Translations under genes and position numbers: made by a program | The notes under the pieces: model-generated | Seen by the model: only the letters and a program-made list of their open reading frames with translations | Told to the model about the DNA's origin: nothing | The model's database searches: none | Assembly: GCF_000247815.1 (NCBI RefSeq) | Contig: NC_021678.1 | Location: 11,343,351-11,407,350 of the forward strand | DNA length: 64,000 nt | Reading direction: 5' to 3' | Origin: Ficedula albicollis | Lineage: Eukaryota > Chordata > Aves > Passeriformes > Muscicapidae | Shown: piece after piece, positions 49,397 to 61,020 of the stretch | How positions within the stretch are numbered: position 1 is the first letter of the stretch | Layout of the letters: each line of letters starts with the position of its first letter

Positions 49397-50639
49397 AAAC
49401 ACGTAACCTACAAGCAACCCCCTTGATGCAATGATTTTGGACTTTTATATGCTGATATTTTACTGTCTTCATTTAGATTGGGAAATTAGTAAATGTAGTT
49501 GTGTGTACTGGGATTGTTTTGGTTTGCTTTTGCTTATAGCTTTCCCTCATGTAAAGCCCCTAACCCAATGTAACACAGGCTGACAGTACACAATATTTTA
49601 TTCAAATGAAATAATTGGGATATAATATTTTACATAGACTAAGAACACCAAGCCACACGATACATTGCTCAGGGGTGGTGCACTCATCAGACCAAGGGAG
49701 TTCTGAAAATCCTGAAGTCCTGAATCAACCTATTAGAGAAATCTAAACAAAAACCAACCAACTAACTAAACAAAAAGTACATAAAAATGCTCAAACAATA
49801 ACTTTTAAAGCAATTCAATCTCCTAAGACAGTATTATATGTGCATACATCAAAGGGCAAGAAAGAAACTCTGGTAGTATTGACACATATGTTATTATGAG
49901 CAATCACATCTTTGAGGTAACAGTTTTTACATTGAGACAATTTTTTCAGTTTACATTGACAACAGGTACCTAATGCTGGCCTTAGAAAAACATAAGATTT
50001 TTTTTCACTGATTTAGAAGACTGAAAAATAATCCATTAACACAAATTCTAGATGGATTAAGAATTTTCTTGTGTTTTGGAAGTTTTCAGTGCGGCAGAGA
50101 AGAAATACAAAGCAAATGAGTCTCCTACTCTTGGGGAAGGCCTTACTAGACCAGTACACTACTCCACCTGTCTCCCTCTCACTAACTCATCATGTCAATG
50201 TGGATATAAATGAGAATAACCTCAAGCCTAAGACATGCAGCATGCAACTCCATCCAAACATTACATAGCAAGCAATAGGTGATGTAAATTTACCTTGCTA
50301 CCCTTAGAAAGTCAGAGAATGGATCTGAACTCTTATTTCAGTAACTGTGGATGAACCAAGATTGACTGGGCTTTACTCCATTTGATTTCTACCCACAAGA
50401 AAATAATGATGTTTGCTGCTAGTATCAATGGACCACCTGCTGACAAGAAACCTTAGTGATTTATACAACAAACAATACAAGAGACCATCCTCAGGACCAC
50501 TCACATTCAAAGGGTAAGTCCTTTCACACCTCGATCAGGTGCAAGAATTGCAAGAATGAGCCATTCATTCTCTCATTTACAGTTTCTGCCCTGAATACCT
50601 GCACACTTCTGTTGCTTACTTCTCCTTACTGCCCCTTTG
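49397..50639. other. AT-rich unique sequence, no gene seen
   Basis: Nothing recognised. Confidence 0.5.
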
Positions 50640-51020
50640 GGAGCAATGCCTGTTAATTGAAATGGCCCCCCTTTGTAACAGTCAGCAGCAGGTTTGATTA
50701 CTGTATTCCAATAAATAATATGGCTGTATTAATTCAGACAGAGCAATTAACACATAGGCCAGACATTTTTATTGTGCCACTTTTACTGTATACTACCAAT
50801 TAGGTGTTTCTATCTGAAATACTATCCCCTGTTGAAAGCCAAATAAATTCAGCTACAGATTGATGTTTCCAACAATTGTGTCCCCCATTAAGTAACATCT
50901 GACAGCCCCTTTCAAACCATACACATTGATCCTCCCTGCCCCGAACCTGCATCTGGATTCACACTCATTCCTTTCTACCTGCCTTTTATTTATAAAGAGC
51001 AAAAATTCATGCTGATACTT
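50640..51020. promoter_or_regulatory. Candidate conserved noncoding element
   Basis: Dense homeodomain-type words lie among moderately complex sequence: TGTTAATTGAAATGG, TGTATTAATTCAGACAG, GCAATTAACACATAG, CCAATTAGGTG and TTTATTTATAAAG. There are no repeats and no open frame over 70 codons. This texture is common in vertebrate developmental enhancers. Evidence is pattern only. Confidence 0.25.
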
Positions 51021-51340
51021 TGAATCAGATATTTTAAAAATTACATTAGAAAATTAGATCCATGCTCCACTTTCTGTCATGTAGATTCACCACAAGTATC
51101 ATTCATATAGAAAGAAAATAAAATTTACTCTCCAGAAAAAAAATAATATTCTATCAAATCATTGCTAAAACTTCATCAGATTTGGAACTGTAAGGGAGAA
51201 AATGAGTTGCTTGTAAAACACCACAGTATTTGCACAAAAATATCTCCTGTACTACTGTAGCTGAAAGATAAATAAAATCCCAGTGAACAAGCAGCAGACA
51301 CTAGTAGTGTTGAAGGAGTAGTCTCCCTTTCATCGAAAGG

Positions 51341-51476
51341 TGACTCATAACTGCATGACTCAGTTCAATGATGCACAAAACGCAGGGAAGTCACCTCAAA
51401 GTTCTTGAGTTTACTCAGCAAATAATAAAAAGAATGATCAGCTACATTTGACAAATTAAACTTATATTCTGACTCA
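51341..51476. promoter_or_regulatory. Cluster of three AP-1 sites (TGACTCA)
   Basis: Perfect TRE heptamers lie at 51341-51347, 51356-51362 and 51470-51476. The last is extended to TGACTCAGC, an NF-E2/MAF-type half-site. The heptamer is expected by chance about once per 8 kb, so three in 136 bp stand out. AP-1, NF-E2 or NRF family binding is the obvious hypothesis. Confidence 0.35.
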
Positions 51477-54400
51477 GCTGTGCTTCTGTAGGCAGTACTA
51501 GAGCTTCTCATTATTTGGAAAAATTTGTGAAGTTCCTCTTGTCATGCCTCTGTCTCTGTTGTTCCTCTAATCTGTTTGGAGAGCATCCATAAAGACAGAG
51601 CCAGCACTCCATCACCACAAGCTTTCCTTATTTTCTGTCTCTCCAAATATGGATTAAAAGTGTCAGTTGTGGCCTTTCTACACCTCTGAGGGTTGCTCTC
51701 ATGTTTCTTTTTAGCATAAGGATTTCAAATTCTATCTTTCTCCATAGATTTCTTACTTACTGCACTGCTTTTCTTTGAATTTCCAATCAGGCCATCTTTC
51801 CATGAACCTGTGGGCCATATGAAGATAGATTCCCTAGTGATGCCTCACCAATGCCAAGCAGGGCAAGGCAATTTCATGTGTCATGCAGATTCTACGTCTG
51901 TTTATAAACTCCTCTTCAGTATTCACAACAGCATGAAATTGCTGACTCAAATTCAATTTCTGATCGACTAAAATCCTAAATCCTTTTATGCAGAAACTGT
52001 TGGCTAGCCTGTTTACATCTGTTCTTTAAAAATTATTCAACATGGTTGTTAGCAATTTTTTTTTTGTCAGAGCAATTCTGACAAAGTAAATATGCCTACT
52101 GCGAGCATGTTAACCAGAAGAATCTGAATTTCATAACTTACATGGGCCACAACTTAATACAGAGGTACTGGCAGCTCAGACTAGACCATAATATTGTGTG
52201 GCTTAACTCCAAGAACAGTGTCTCTGTTTCATAAACAGTGGCACAACAAATACAGCCTTTTGTCATGTGGAAGAGAAGCATAGGGGAGCTGTACAGTATG
52301 TATAGTACCTTCTTAATATGATGGAGCCTTTAGCAGGAAATATGTCAGTTGAAGACAGCAGGGCCCTATGTCTAGAACTGCTACAACTCACCAAATGCAT
52401 ATGGCTGGGTTTGTCTTTTTGTTGGCAGTGAGATTTTTATTCACCTGCAACTCAGTATTAAAACACCTTTCAAATTTGTGAAAGTTTTGCAGTGTGGTGA
52501 TAATATCATAGGAGACCTCTAATGTAGGATACTAAAAAAAATTCGCTAAGGCTGATTTATGCATTGATTCAAACTTTCAGGACCAAACTGTAATCTCTGA
52601 TAGTTTAATTTTACTTGGTTAGTTTATAATGTGTAACTTCACTCCATTTAGTAAGATTCAAACCTGTTCAGAATATCAAAATGAAAACCACTGTATTCTG
52701 TTAAGTTGAACCTGGCAGCTCTACTCATTCCTGTCTAAATTAAGAATTTACAGAGAAAGATAGTACACAGTACAGAGAGGGGAAGATACCAGAACAACAA
52801 AAGTTGTAATCACAAAAAACCCCCAAAACCTAAAATGCTAGTTACTACTGTTTTACTTAGTGCTGATCCAGAAAAAGGAACATTAAAACACATAAGATTT
52901 TAACTGATGTTTCCTCCCATAAAACAGTTGGCATCCTCAAACCAAAGCTTCTATTACCCTTGTCAGTACAGCAATATCATGGGATAAAGCACTCCACAGT
53001 CAACCTTGTTGTTCTTTGCGTTATGAACACAAGAAACCCACGCCACAAAACACTGTTTAAAATATGCAATAAATTGCACCCAAGAGCCGTTCCTGATATG
53101 TAATCAGTCTTGACAAGCTTTGGACTGACTTTGCTAGCCTATTGACCCTGCCCATAGGCAAAGCATGTCTCTGCCACAGCAAACCTTTTCTGGACACCCC
53201 TGTCACAGTGCAGCTCCATTTGAAACAGATGAAAAGGTCAATGACTGTCTCTCCACTTTCACACTGAATTCAAGTCAATTCATATCTAGGCATCCAAAGT
53301 GCTGTGATTCACTCCAGGATCTCTGCACATGCACTTTGCTCTTTTTGCCATTCCTTTTCCCCAGGGCTCCATACACCACTTTCTGAAAGCGTCTTTGGCT
53401 CATTCATACAGTTACAAAATTTTTAATTAAAGATCCTATTCCTGCATTTTATAAAGCTATGCTTGTCTTGCAGATAGCAATCAAGTACAAATTCAGAGAT
53501 TTTACTCATCTTTTACTCAGACACAAAATATAGAAATGGGTACAACCTCTGGACTATTTTCTCAGTCTGGACTGTTATGGCCATTGCAGTCACTGGAGTA
53601 ATTTCCAGACATTAGAGCAGTAGCTTGGCACCTATTGAAGTGTAAGTGAAGAGAGGACCTCCACTGTTCAAAGAAACTCTCCTTCAAATAACTGTATTGA
53701 CTGTCCCTCATAGCTGGGATAATGTCTCTCAGATGTTCTTGCTGGGTTCCTGAAAGCCAGAGCAGCCACCAGTTATTTACTGCTGCTTCCAATTGCTTGC
53801 CACTAAGAGGAGGAGAGCAAAACCTACTGTTTAGGCTACAAGAGCCATGCACTAGTACAGCACCCATTACGAACTTGTAGTACATTGCCTACAGGAAAGA
53901 GCTGAAAGGCAAAAATAGTCTTGAATGCCCAATTTAGAACTAACTGGAAGAGCAAGATGAAGAGCAGTGGAAATCGTGAAAACAGCATATATTTGCCAAG
54001 GTATCTAAGAGACTATTTTAGTTAATCTTATTTCCATGTCAGGTCTTACAGGTTGGTGAGATTTCAAATCAGATTGCCATTAAAGGACCTGTTTTGTCAA
54101 GGAAGTAGCAGCAAAATTACTTTTGACTTAAAAGCAGGCATAAACCATTGAAGGATAAATGAACCTTTGATCAATATAACATGTAGTCTGGGAAAGAGGT
54201 GATTTTTTTCTCTTCTCGATCAATCATTGCTTTCCCATTCTTTCCTCTGCATGAAAATTATGGATTCCAAGATACATCTTTCTTCAAAAAAGGAGAGAAT
54301 TTACTTTAGAGATCTTTAGTTGTACATATTGAATTTTAAAAAAATAAAGAATTTTGAGGTAACCAAATGAAAAGAGGTGATCATTCCTAACTCAAATTTG

Positions 54401-56008
54401 ACTTGAGTAGAACAAATGTCATTTTTTAATGTGTAAGCCAGTGAAACACACTTTAACTTCCTATTCTTTAAAAAAACCCAGTAGTACTTCCAAAGTCACA
54501 AAGTAACTTTGACTGCCAAGTAAAGTACTTTAATGATCTGAGTCTCCGAGAAGATAGCATGTGCAAGGACTACAAAATTGGCCTCAGAAATGTTCAAGTT
54601 TATCTGACTTCTAAATCTGCTACTTTTCCTCCCCAAGCCCAATCCCTAAAACTGAATCACCCTTTTCTGCTTAGTTTTGACTCAAAGCTCACATGTGTCA
54701 ATGGAAAAGTACTTGGCTTGTTCATTTTTCATAGATAATTTTATCTTTTTCATCAAAACTCATGTACAAACAGCAATATCATCACAGAAGTAATTTTCTG
54801 AAGAACACAGTGCTGTCTTCCCCCAAATACATTGATACAAATTTCATTTGGGAAAAACATTATTCATTCCCTGAGATTATTATTCAATCAGCACAGTTTG
54901 CACTGGACAAGTCTCCAAGAAGATGGCTCCTGTTGCAGGGTAATTTTAAGACCACATCTCCCAAGTACATGCCAATAACTTGATGCAAGCAAGCCACAAC
55001 TGCTTGGTGTCCTCTGTGGAAACAAGGCATAATACCTTGCTTGTAAGCAGTGACAGCAAAAGCAATCAATATTATCCATGAACATGAACTACCCAAAGGT
55101 AAAATTCCCCTTTCAAATCTGTGAGGTAGATTTAACCCTAAAAACAATATTACCTTGTCCCTGAAAAGGAAACACTCAAAGGAAGGTGAGGAAGAAATTT
55201 GTAAGAGTGAAGATCTTTTCTTTGTGCAGATTCTGTTTCTTGAATCTGAGAGGAAAAAGGAGCACAATCTCTTACACACACTTCACTAGTTTTCTCTTTT
55301 CATATTCCCTAAAAATTATTTCTAAATAATTTCTGGGTTTTCCCTCTCTGAAGTTCTTGAAGGAACAATCAGATAAGTAGGTGTTAACATGCACAGAATG
55401 GGCCTGGGCCCAGGGCTGCTCCCAGTGCTATTGCTATACATCAGAGAATGACACCTATGAATAAAAGTTGCTGCTATCTTGCAATTTCCTGCTGTCACAA
55501 AATAATGAAGCTACTCTTAAAACGATGGTTCTGCTCTAGTGGATATATTCCCTTCTATCTGCAGCACACACAATGCATAATAAGGTATTATAATACATAC
55601 ACACTAGGTACTAAACCTTTGGCCAACATGAAGAATTTGAACTGGCAACCTCCCGACTTACACATCTGTCCTGTTTCAGTCAGAGCTTAGAGCCAAGCAG
55701 CTGAAAGTTAGCATATTCTCTGCAGATTTACACAAAGTAGACTTAGCAGCCATTCACTGGGATCACACAAAAATTACCTTTTACTACCAAAAAGGTGTTT
55801 ATTTGATCTAGAGCCTTGTTTCCTACCTGAAAATAAATTAAAACACAGATGTGTTGTTTTGTCACAGATGTGATAGGCTTACAGTCAGCTCCAGGGCAGG
55901 TCCAAAGTCTAGAGAACAGGCTTACTATTACATGGTTCTTTCAGATTGCTCTTATCTTCCAAATATTTCACACTTTTGATGTGCCCTCTGCGGTTTTTGG
56001 AAATCTAA
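51477..56008. other. Unique sequence, no gene seen
   Basis: Two minus-strand frames are fairly long: 107 codons at 53562-53885 and 131 codons at 54884-55279. Neither has a known domain or defensible splice sites. No transposons are recognised. Confidence 0.5.
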
Positions 56009-56325
56009 AGTCCTGGGTTTGGCTGGGATAGAGTTAATTTTCTTCCTAGTAGCTGAGTACAGTGCAGTGGTTAGTTTCAGGTTTGAGAACAGTGTTGATA
56101 CCACACCGATGTTTGGCTGTTGCTGAGCAGGGCTGACCCCGAGTCAAGGACTTTGCAGTTTCCCATGCTCTGCCAGTGAGCAGGTGCACAGCTATTAAAC
56201 TGTTCGTATCTCGGCCCAGGAGTTTGCTCACTTTTTCACCTTCTGATTCTCTCCCCGCCCCACCAAGAGGGAGAGAGTGAGCAGATGTGTGGTGTTAATT
56301 TGCTGTCTGGGGTCAAAACACATCA
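56009..56325 (+). mobile_element. ERVL-type solo LTR with internal deletion, plus strand
   Basis: It starts TCCTGGGTTTGGCTGGGATA followed by GAGTTAATTTTCTTCCTAGT, the same family as the LTR at 18.76-19.32 kb in opposite orientation. It ends near GGGGTCAAAACACATCA. At about 317 bp it is roughly 240 bp shorter than its relative. The gap falls after CAGGTGCACA, where the sequence jumps to CTATTAAACTGTTCGTATCT. No internal retroviral sequence flanks it, so it is a solo LTR. Confidence 0.85.
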
Positions 56326-56497
56326 GGAAGAAAAAAAGCCTTGGATTAATATTTTGCTGTAGACTTATATTCTATAAGAAATTCTATCTTTACTAAAAAT
56401 TCCCACAATGTAAAGGGAAAACAAATACAACTGTGTATTATCAGCTGTAGGCACTATATTTTATATATCCTAATTAAACAAATAGAAGCACAACACC

Positions 56498-56523
56498 AAA
56501 AAAAAAAAAAAAAAAAAAAACCA

Positions 56524-56563
<40 letters not shown>

Positions 56564-56590
56564 CCCAAAAAAAAAAAAAAAAAAAAAAAA
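56498..56590. repeat. Homopolymer block A23-CCA-G38-ACCCC-A24
   Basis: A run of 23 A, then CCA, then 38 consecutive G, then ACCCC, then 24 A and CCAG. The arrangement is close to mirror-symmetric about the G run. A G38 tract can form G-quadruplexes or triplexes, but such a clean long tract is also a classic sequencing or gap-filling artefact. Sequence on both sides is ordinary AC-rich DNA. Confidence 0.95.
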
Positions 56591-59500
56591 CCAGAAAAAA
56601 ACCCACATATGACCACCTCCAAAACACACCAAAACCCTAAAACATCACCTAAGCCCACATTAATCATTTGCAGTTGTCTGTCATGGTGTAGGTGAGGTTC
56701 CAGACATGTGTTGGCTGACAATGGGTTTCCAAAGAGTTAACATATTGCAGCCAGAGCCCTCTCTGCCAGCGACTGCTTTTCTGTTTAGTTCTATAAATGA
56801 AATTTATTAAAACCATTACATGCACAGTGATGCCACAAAATCCAGAGCAAAGTTACTAAATCTAAAAGAGCTTTTATTTAATCAGGAGATAGCTAACAGA
56901 TGTAATGACTGGGGGATGAGGCAGAACCTGGTTTTACATTCAGACCCTGACAACATGGTTTTATCACTTTCAATAATGTAGTTTCCTTATTTCTCTAAAG
57001 CTCGTACTTTAAATAAAACATGATCATTTCTGAAAACGTCCCATTTATTACACTCAAACATTTCTGCTCATGTGTCCAATTGGAACCAAATATTTTCTTG
57101 TCTTCCAAAAACCTACTCTGGTCATTTTTTTTAAACAAGCAGCTCTATCTCCCCATCCATCTTGTCTGCATAAAGAAGGGATAACCTGCAGCTGAATTAC
57201 AGAAAGCCTATTCTCCCAGTGGGATCTGAGATAAGATAGACTGCATTAACCCTAAGATTCATTTCCCAGCTAGGAATTCTCCCTAACTCTTTTAAGAAGA
57301 TCACAGGAAACAGGCTGGATAATGGTAAGAGGTCTATTGAGCGCACTTTCATCACCAGCTTTCATGAAGAGAGAAATGGTAATAAGGTCACAGAAACCCG
57401 AAATGCTGTGGGTGGCTAAAAGATATTTCTCTAAGTACACCAGCATTTCACTTGATATACAGTGCAGTATAGGCCGTGACTATCCAGACATCCAGGATGC
57501 TTTCTACACACGAGTTTCAGATGAAAATTCTAACAGATTCATCCAGATCCTCTCCATACAGTTTGCTCCCTAAAAGGATTAATCAAAAAATTATTACCTA
57601 CATAACATCCTTTTTTAACTAATTGACATTTTCAAGACAGATATTTGAAAATGTTTCAACTTTTTATACAAGCATGGACATTCTTACCTGCCATCTGGTC
57701 CAGAGCCATCCTCTAAGCTACAAAAACCAAATATTTTGCACCATACTGTCACCGTCCAAAATGCTTTCCACACATTAACAAACCTCATGCAAGTCTTAAC
57801 TTGGAACAAAGGGATTTCAAAAACAACTTTACCTCCATAAATTCTAACAGAGAATGATCAGAGAATGATCAGTACACAGCAGTTTAATGCAAAAATCTGC
57901 AGTTTAGAAAGTTGTCCTGCCCTCTGCTTTTGCTCCCTAAACCCATATACCCCACAGGAGAACACAAGCCCAAAACACTTATTCCACTATAGCCCATGAG
58001 CCAAGCATACTTGTTTGTTCAGTTGATTGACTCAGCCCAGCACAATACACTCTCCACATTTCACATTGCAATGAGAATATCAAGCTGTGAAGCCATCAAA
58101 CTTCTTACTTCCCTGATCCAGCAGCTCAGTGAAATCTCAGACCAGATGGAAAGCATTACTTTGAGAAAAGGTCTGCGTTTTGAAAGTGAATAGAAGGTCC
58201 TCATTATTGTCTGTGTTATAGTCATGATTAGCCACCATCTTCTGAAAGTAATGAAAGTTTTTTGACAGACATTTGGGAAAATCAAGTGTGTTGAACTGGC
58301 TCATTTATTTCCCTAAGTCTAGATGTTAAGATACACAAGCAAGCCGGGCTTCTAACTAATAATAATATGAGAGGGCTTTCATCTTGAATTATTCAAAATA
58401 TAATTAAAAACCTACTTTGTTAATACGGCTTGCACCTAGTTTTTGTAGCCAGTTACATGACAGGGCTAAGATATTGGGTTGTGGTTATTATGAGTCATTC
58501 CTTCTTCTCCAGCTGGATTGGACAGAATGATAGGACCAAAATTTTGCAAAGCTAACTCAACCAACTGCACACTATTTTCACATGTTCATCTTCCTGTTCA
58601 GGTCTTTTAAGAGCAACATAAACCAGATATTTAGGTTGTGCACTCATTAGATAATTCAGTAGGCTTGCTCATCTGTTTGAGTATACAACAAAGTAGTTTA
58701 AATTATCTCAAGCCTGAAGCTAATGATTTTGATTATCACAGTCCTTACATCTGCTCTGCAGCTGTCTTTTCTACAAAATCGATAGCACAACTGATTTAGT
58801 GCCCTCTAGGACAGCTTCAGAAAATTCTTCTACAGTTAATGTAGATGCAATTTTTCTTTGCTGTACTCCTGGCTGAGAACACAGGAAAGGTGCAGTGTCA
58901 GGACAAATCCTGTGATCCTCAGCCAGGCTGACCCCCATAAACCCAGCAGGAATCAGAGCAGCCCCGCTGAGCTGTGATGTGTGGCAGGCTGAGCACGGGG
59001 AGCCCAGCTCTGTCGCAGGGCATGTGCAGCACAGCCCACTCCTCGTCTGCAAAGGGAGGCACCTGCAGCAAAGCTGGAGAAAACACTGTCCCCCACCACT
59101 GACAAGCATTTATTGGGCTCTATCTTTGTGTACATTTTACAGCAGCACTGTGCTAATCCACAGAAGTCATATAGTGACTCCTGAAGAGTCCTTGTCTCCA
59201 AAATTCTATCTTCTCTTCTGTTCCTTCTTAAGCCATCATTTAAGGGATGTGTTTTAGTTTAATAAATGCAGGAAAACAAGAGCACCAAAGTGAGTGTGTG
59301 CTCTAGTTTTGTTCCTATCTTGATAAATTAAAAAAAAATTTTCCAGGAATTAGCTGTGCTGCAATTTGCATATGTCTTCAAGTTCAGGTGACCCTCCTCT
59401 TATTTACTTCCCTGTCTACTTCAATAAATGGAATATATAATCTTTCACAACTTAAAACAAATAACAATCTGGTTTACATCATCCCAGTAAGACTCATTAG

Positions 59501-60769
59501 TTTGGTGAAAATGAGGTTATAAAATTCCAATTTTGCCTATGGTTAATACTATCAAAAATTTTTAATATTACTAATGTTGTATTCCTGTATTAATGGAAAG
59601 TTCTGGTTTTATTTTAAGAATATTTTTAATAAATATGCAACAGAAAAAGTCAGAAAAATGAGGAAGATTAGAACATCATTCTCTCTCCCCTCTCTTAGGA
59701 ATTGTAGTTTGAAAGCAGTTCAAAATATTATGTGGACTAGCTTTGGCAGGCAGATCCTGATAAAAGCTATCATGTTCTTGCCATGCAATCTGACGCACTG
59801 CACTTGGCAATGCCTGCCTGGCAGTGGACAAGAAGTAAATTAGCAGAGAGGCTGAATGACCCCAATCTCACTCAAGAAATTTAGTTCCTTCGTATGTGGG
59901 TTGAGGTTATTGGCAGAAATATTAGCACTCAAAATCTGCATTGAACCAACTATGTATATTATTTATGTGTTGTTATGTGTAGATATTGCAGAAGAAAACA
60001 TCCTCTGCCATTAAAATCAGTAACCAATTCCTAATTCCACATTTATAACAAGATATATTAATAACCCATTTTTTAATAACACTTAAAAATAAAATCAACA
60101 AACCACATCCCACCTCAAAAAAAACCCCCAACCAAACAGAATGAAACTCCCAATTTATCCATTGTTTATTGTGTAAAATCCCTTTCTATCGCACATGATT
60201 TTTATTCCTCCATTTTCAAAGTTTTCACATCATAAATCTTCACTTCCCAACTGGTTAGTTCAAGATTACAGATATGTTAATGCCGAGTTTTGTTTCTTTT
60301 TTCAACTAAACAAATGTGATTTTAAAAAATAGAATTTTTGCACTTTATCTTGCACCATTATTTCCAATCTCTGTGTTGAACCAATTTCCAGTCTCTGTGT
60401 TAATCATCTCTGTGTTAATCACCAAAGGTGTCAGGCAGTTGGCTGGGCTGTAGACTAGCAGTGGCCTGCACATGGAGTTCAGAAAAGACAGTATGGCTTT
60501 GTAGGCCTGATCTGCAGGTGCATGGGAGATCTAATGTCTTCTGAAGACAGGATTATAGATAGGCACTGAGTATTCCAGTGCTGCAGTAGATTTTACATGC
60601 CCTAATTTTGCTGCTCATGGAGTTGTAAACGTTGGCAATCATGCTTTTACCATCATTTTGCCATTAGCACCCTTGCATCAATGTTTGCCATGCATCATTT
60701 AAAGGATTAAAAAACCCCATACACAAACGTTGGCATTTAGCTAGTTATTGACAAGTCTGACACCTGCTC
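56591..60769. other. Unique sequence, no gene seen
   Basis: A GC-richer patch at about 58880-59110 has overlapping frames of 112 codons (minus) and 92 codons (plus) without known domains. A small degenerate repeat of TCTCTGTGTTAATC lies at about 60368-60420. Nothing else is recognised. Confidence 0.5.
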
Positions 60770-61020
60770 TCGCAGCTAATTCCACGTGGCCACCTTTGCA
60801 TAGGAGATTCTTTGAAAGTACCATCAGAAGGGGGAAAGGGGAGGAAAGCTTATCTTCTCTGCTACAGGCAGTCCTTTTGTTGTGAAGATTTTGACACAGA
60901 TAAGGACTTCACTAGCTCTACTGGGAATTAAACCAATTGACTCTAATAGGCTTTAATGTATAATGATTAGCTCATTTATAAAAGATTCTACCCAATCCTC
61001 AATTATTCAGATATGGGTCA
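60770..61020. promoter_or_regulatory. Candidate conserved noncoding element
   Basis: It contains an E-box-like CCACGTGGCCAC, the word CTTTGCATAGG, a GATA-type CTTATC, and AT-rich homeodomain words (GAATTAAACCAATTG, ATGATTAGCTC). It has no repeats and no coding frame. It is a pattern-level guess only. Confidence 0.22.

Noticed and set aside
56255..56280. CTCF-like word CCCCACCAAGAGGGAG inside the LTR
   Set aside because: It departs from the CTCF core by an inserted base and is part of the LTR's own sequence.
56470..56721. Open frame across the homopolymer block (poly-Phe/poly-Pro on the minus strand)
   Set aside because: It is simply the translation of A and G runs.
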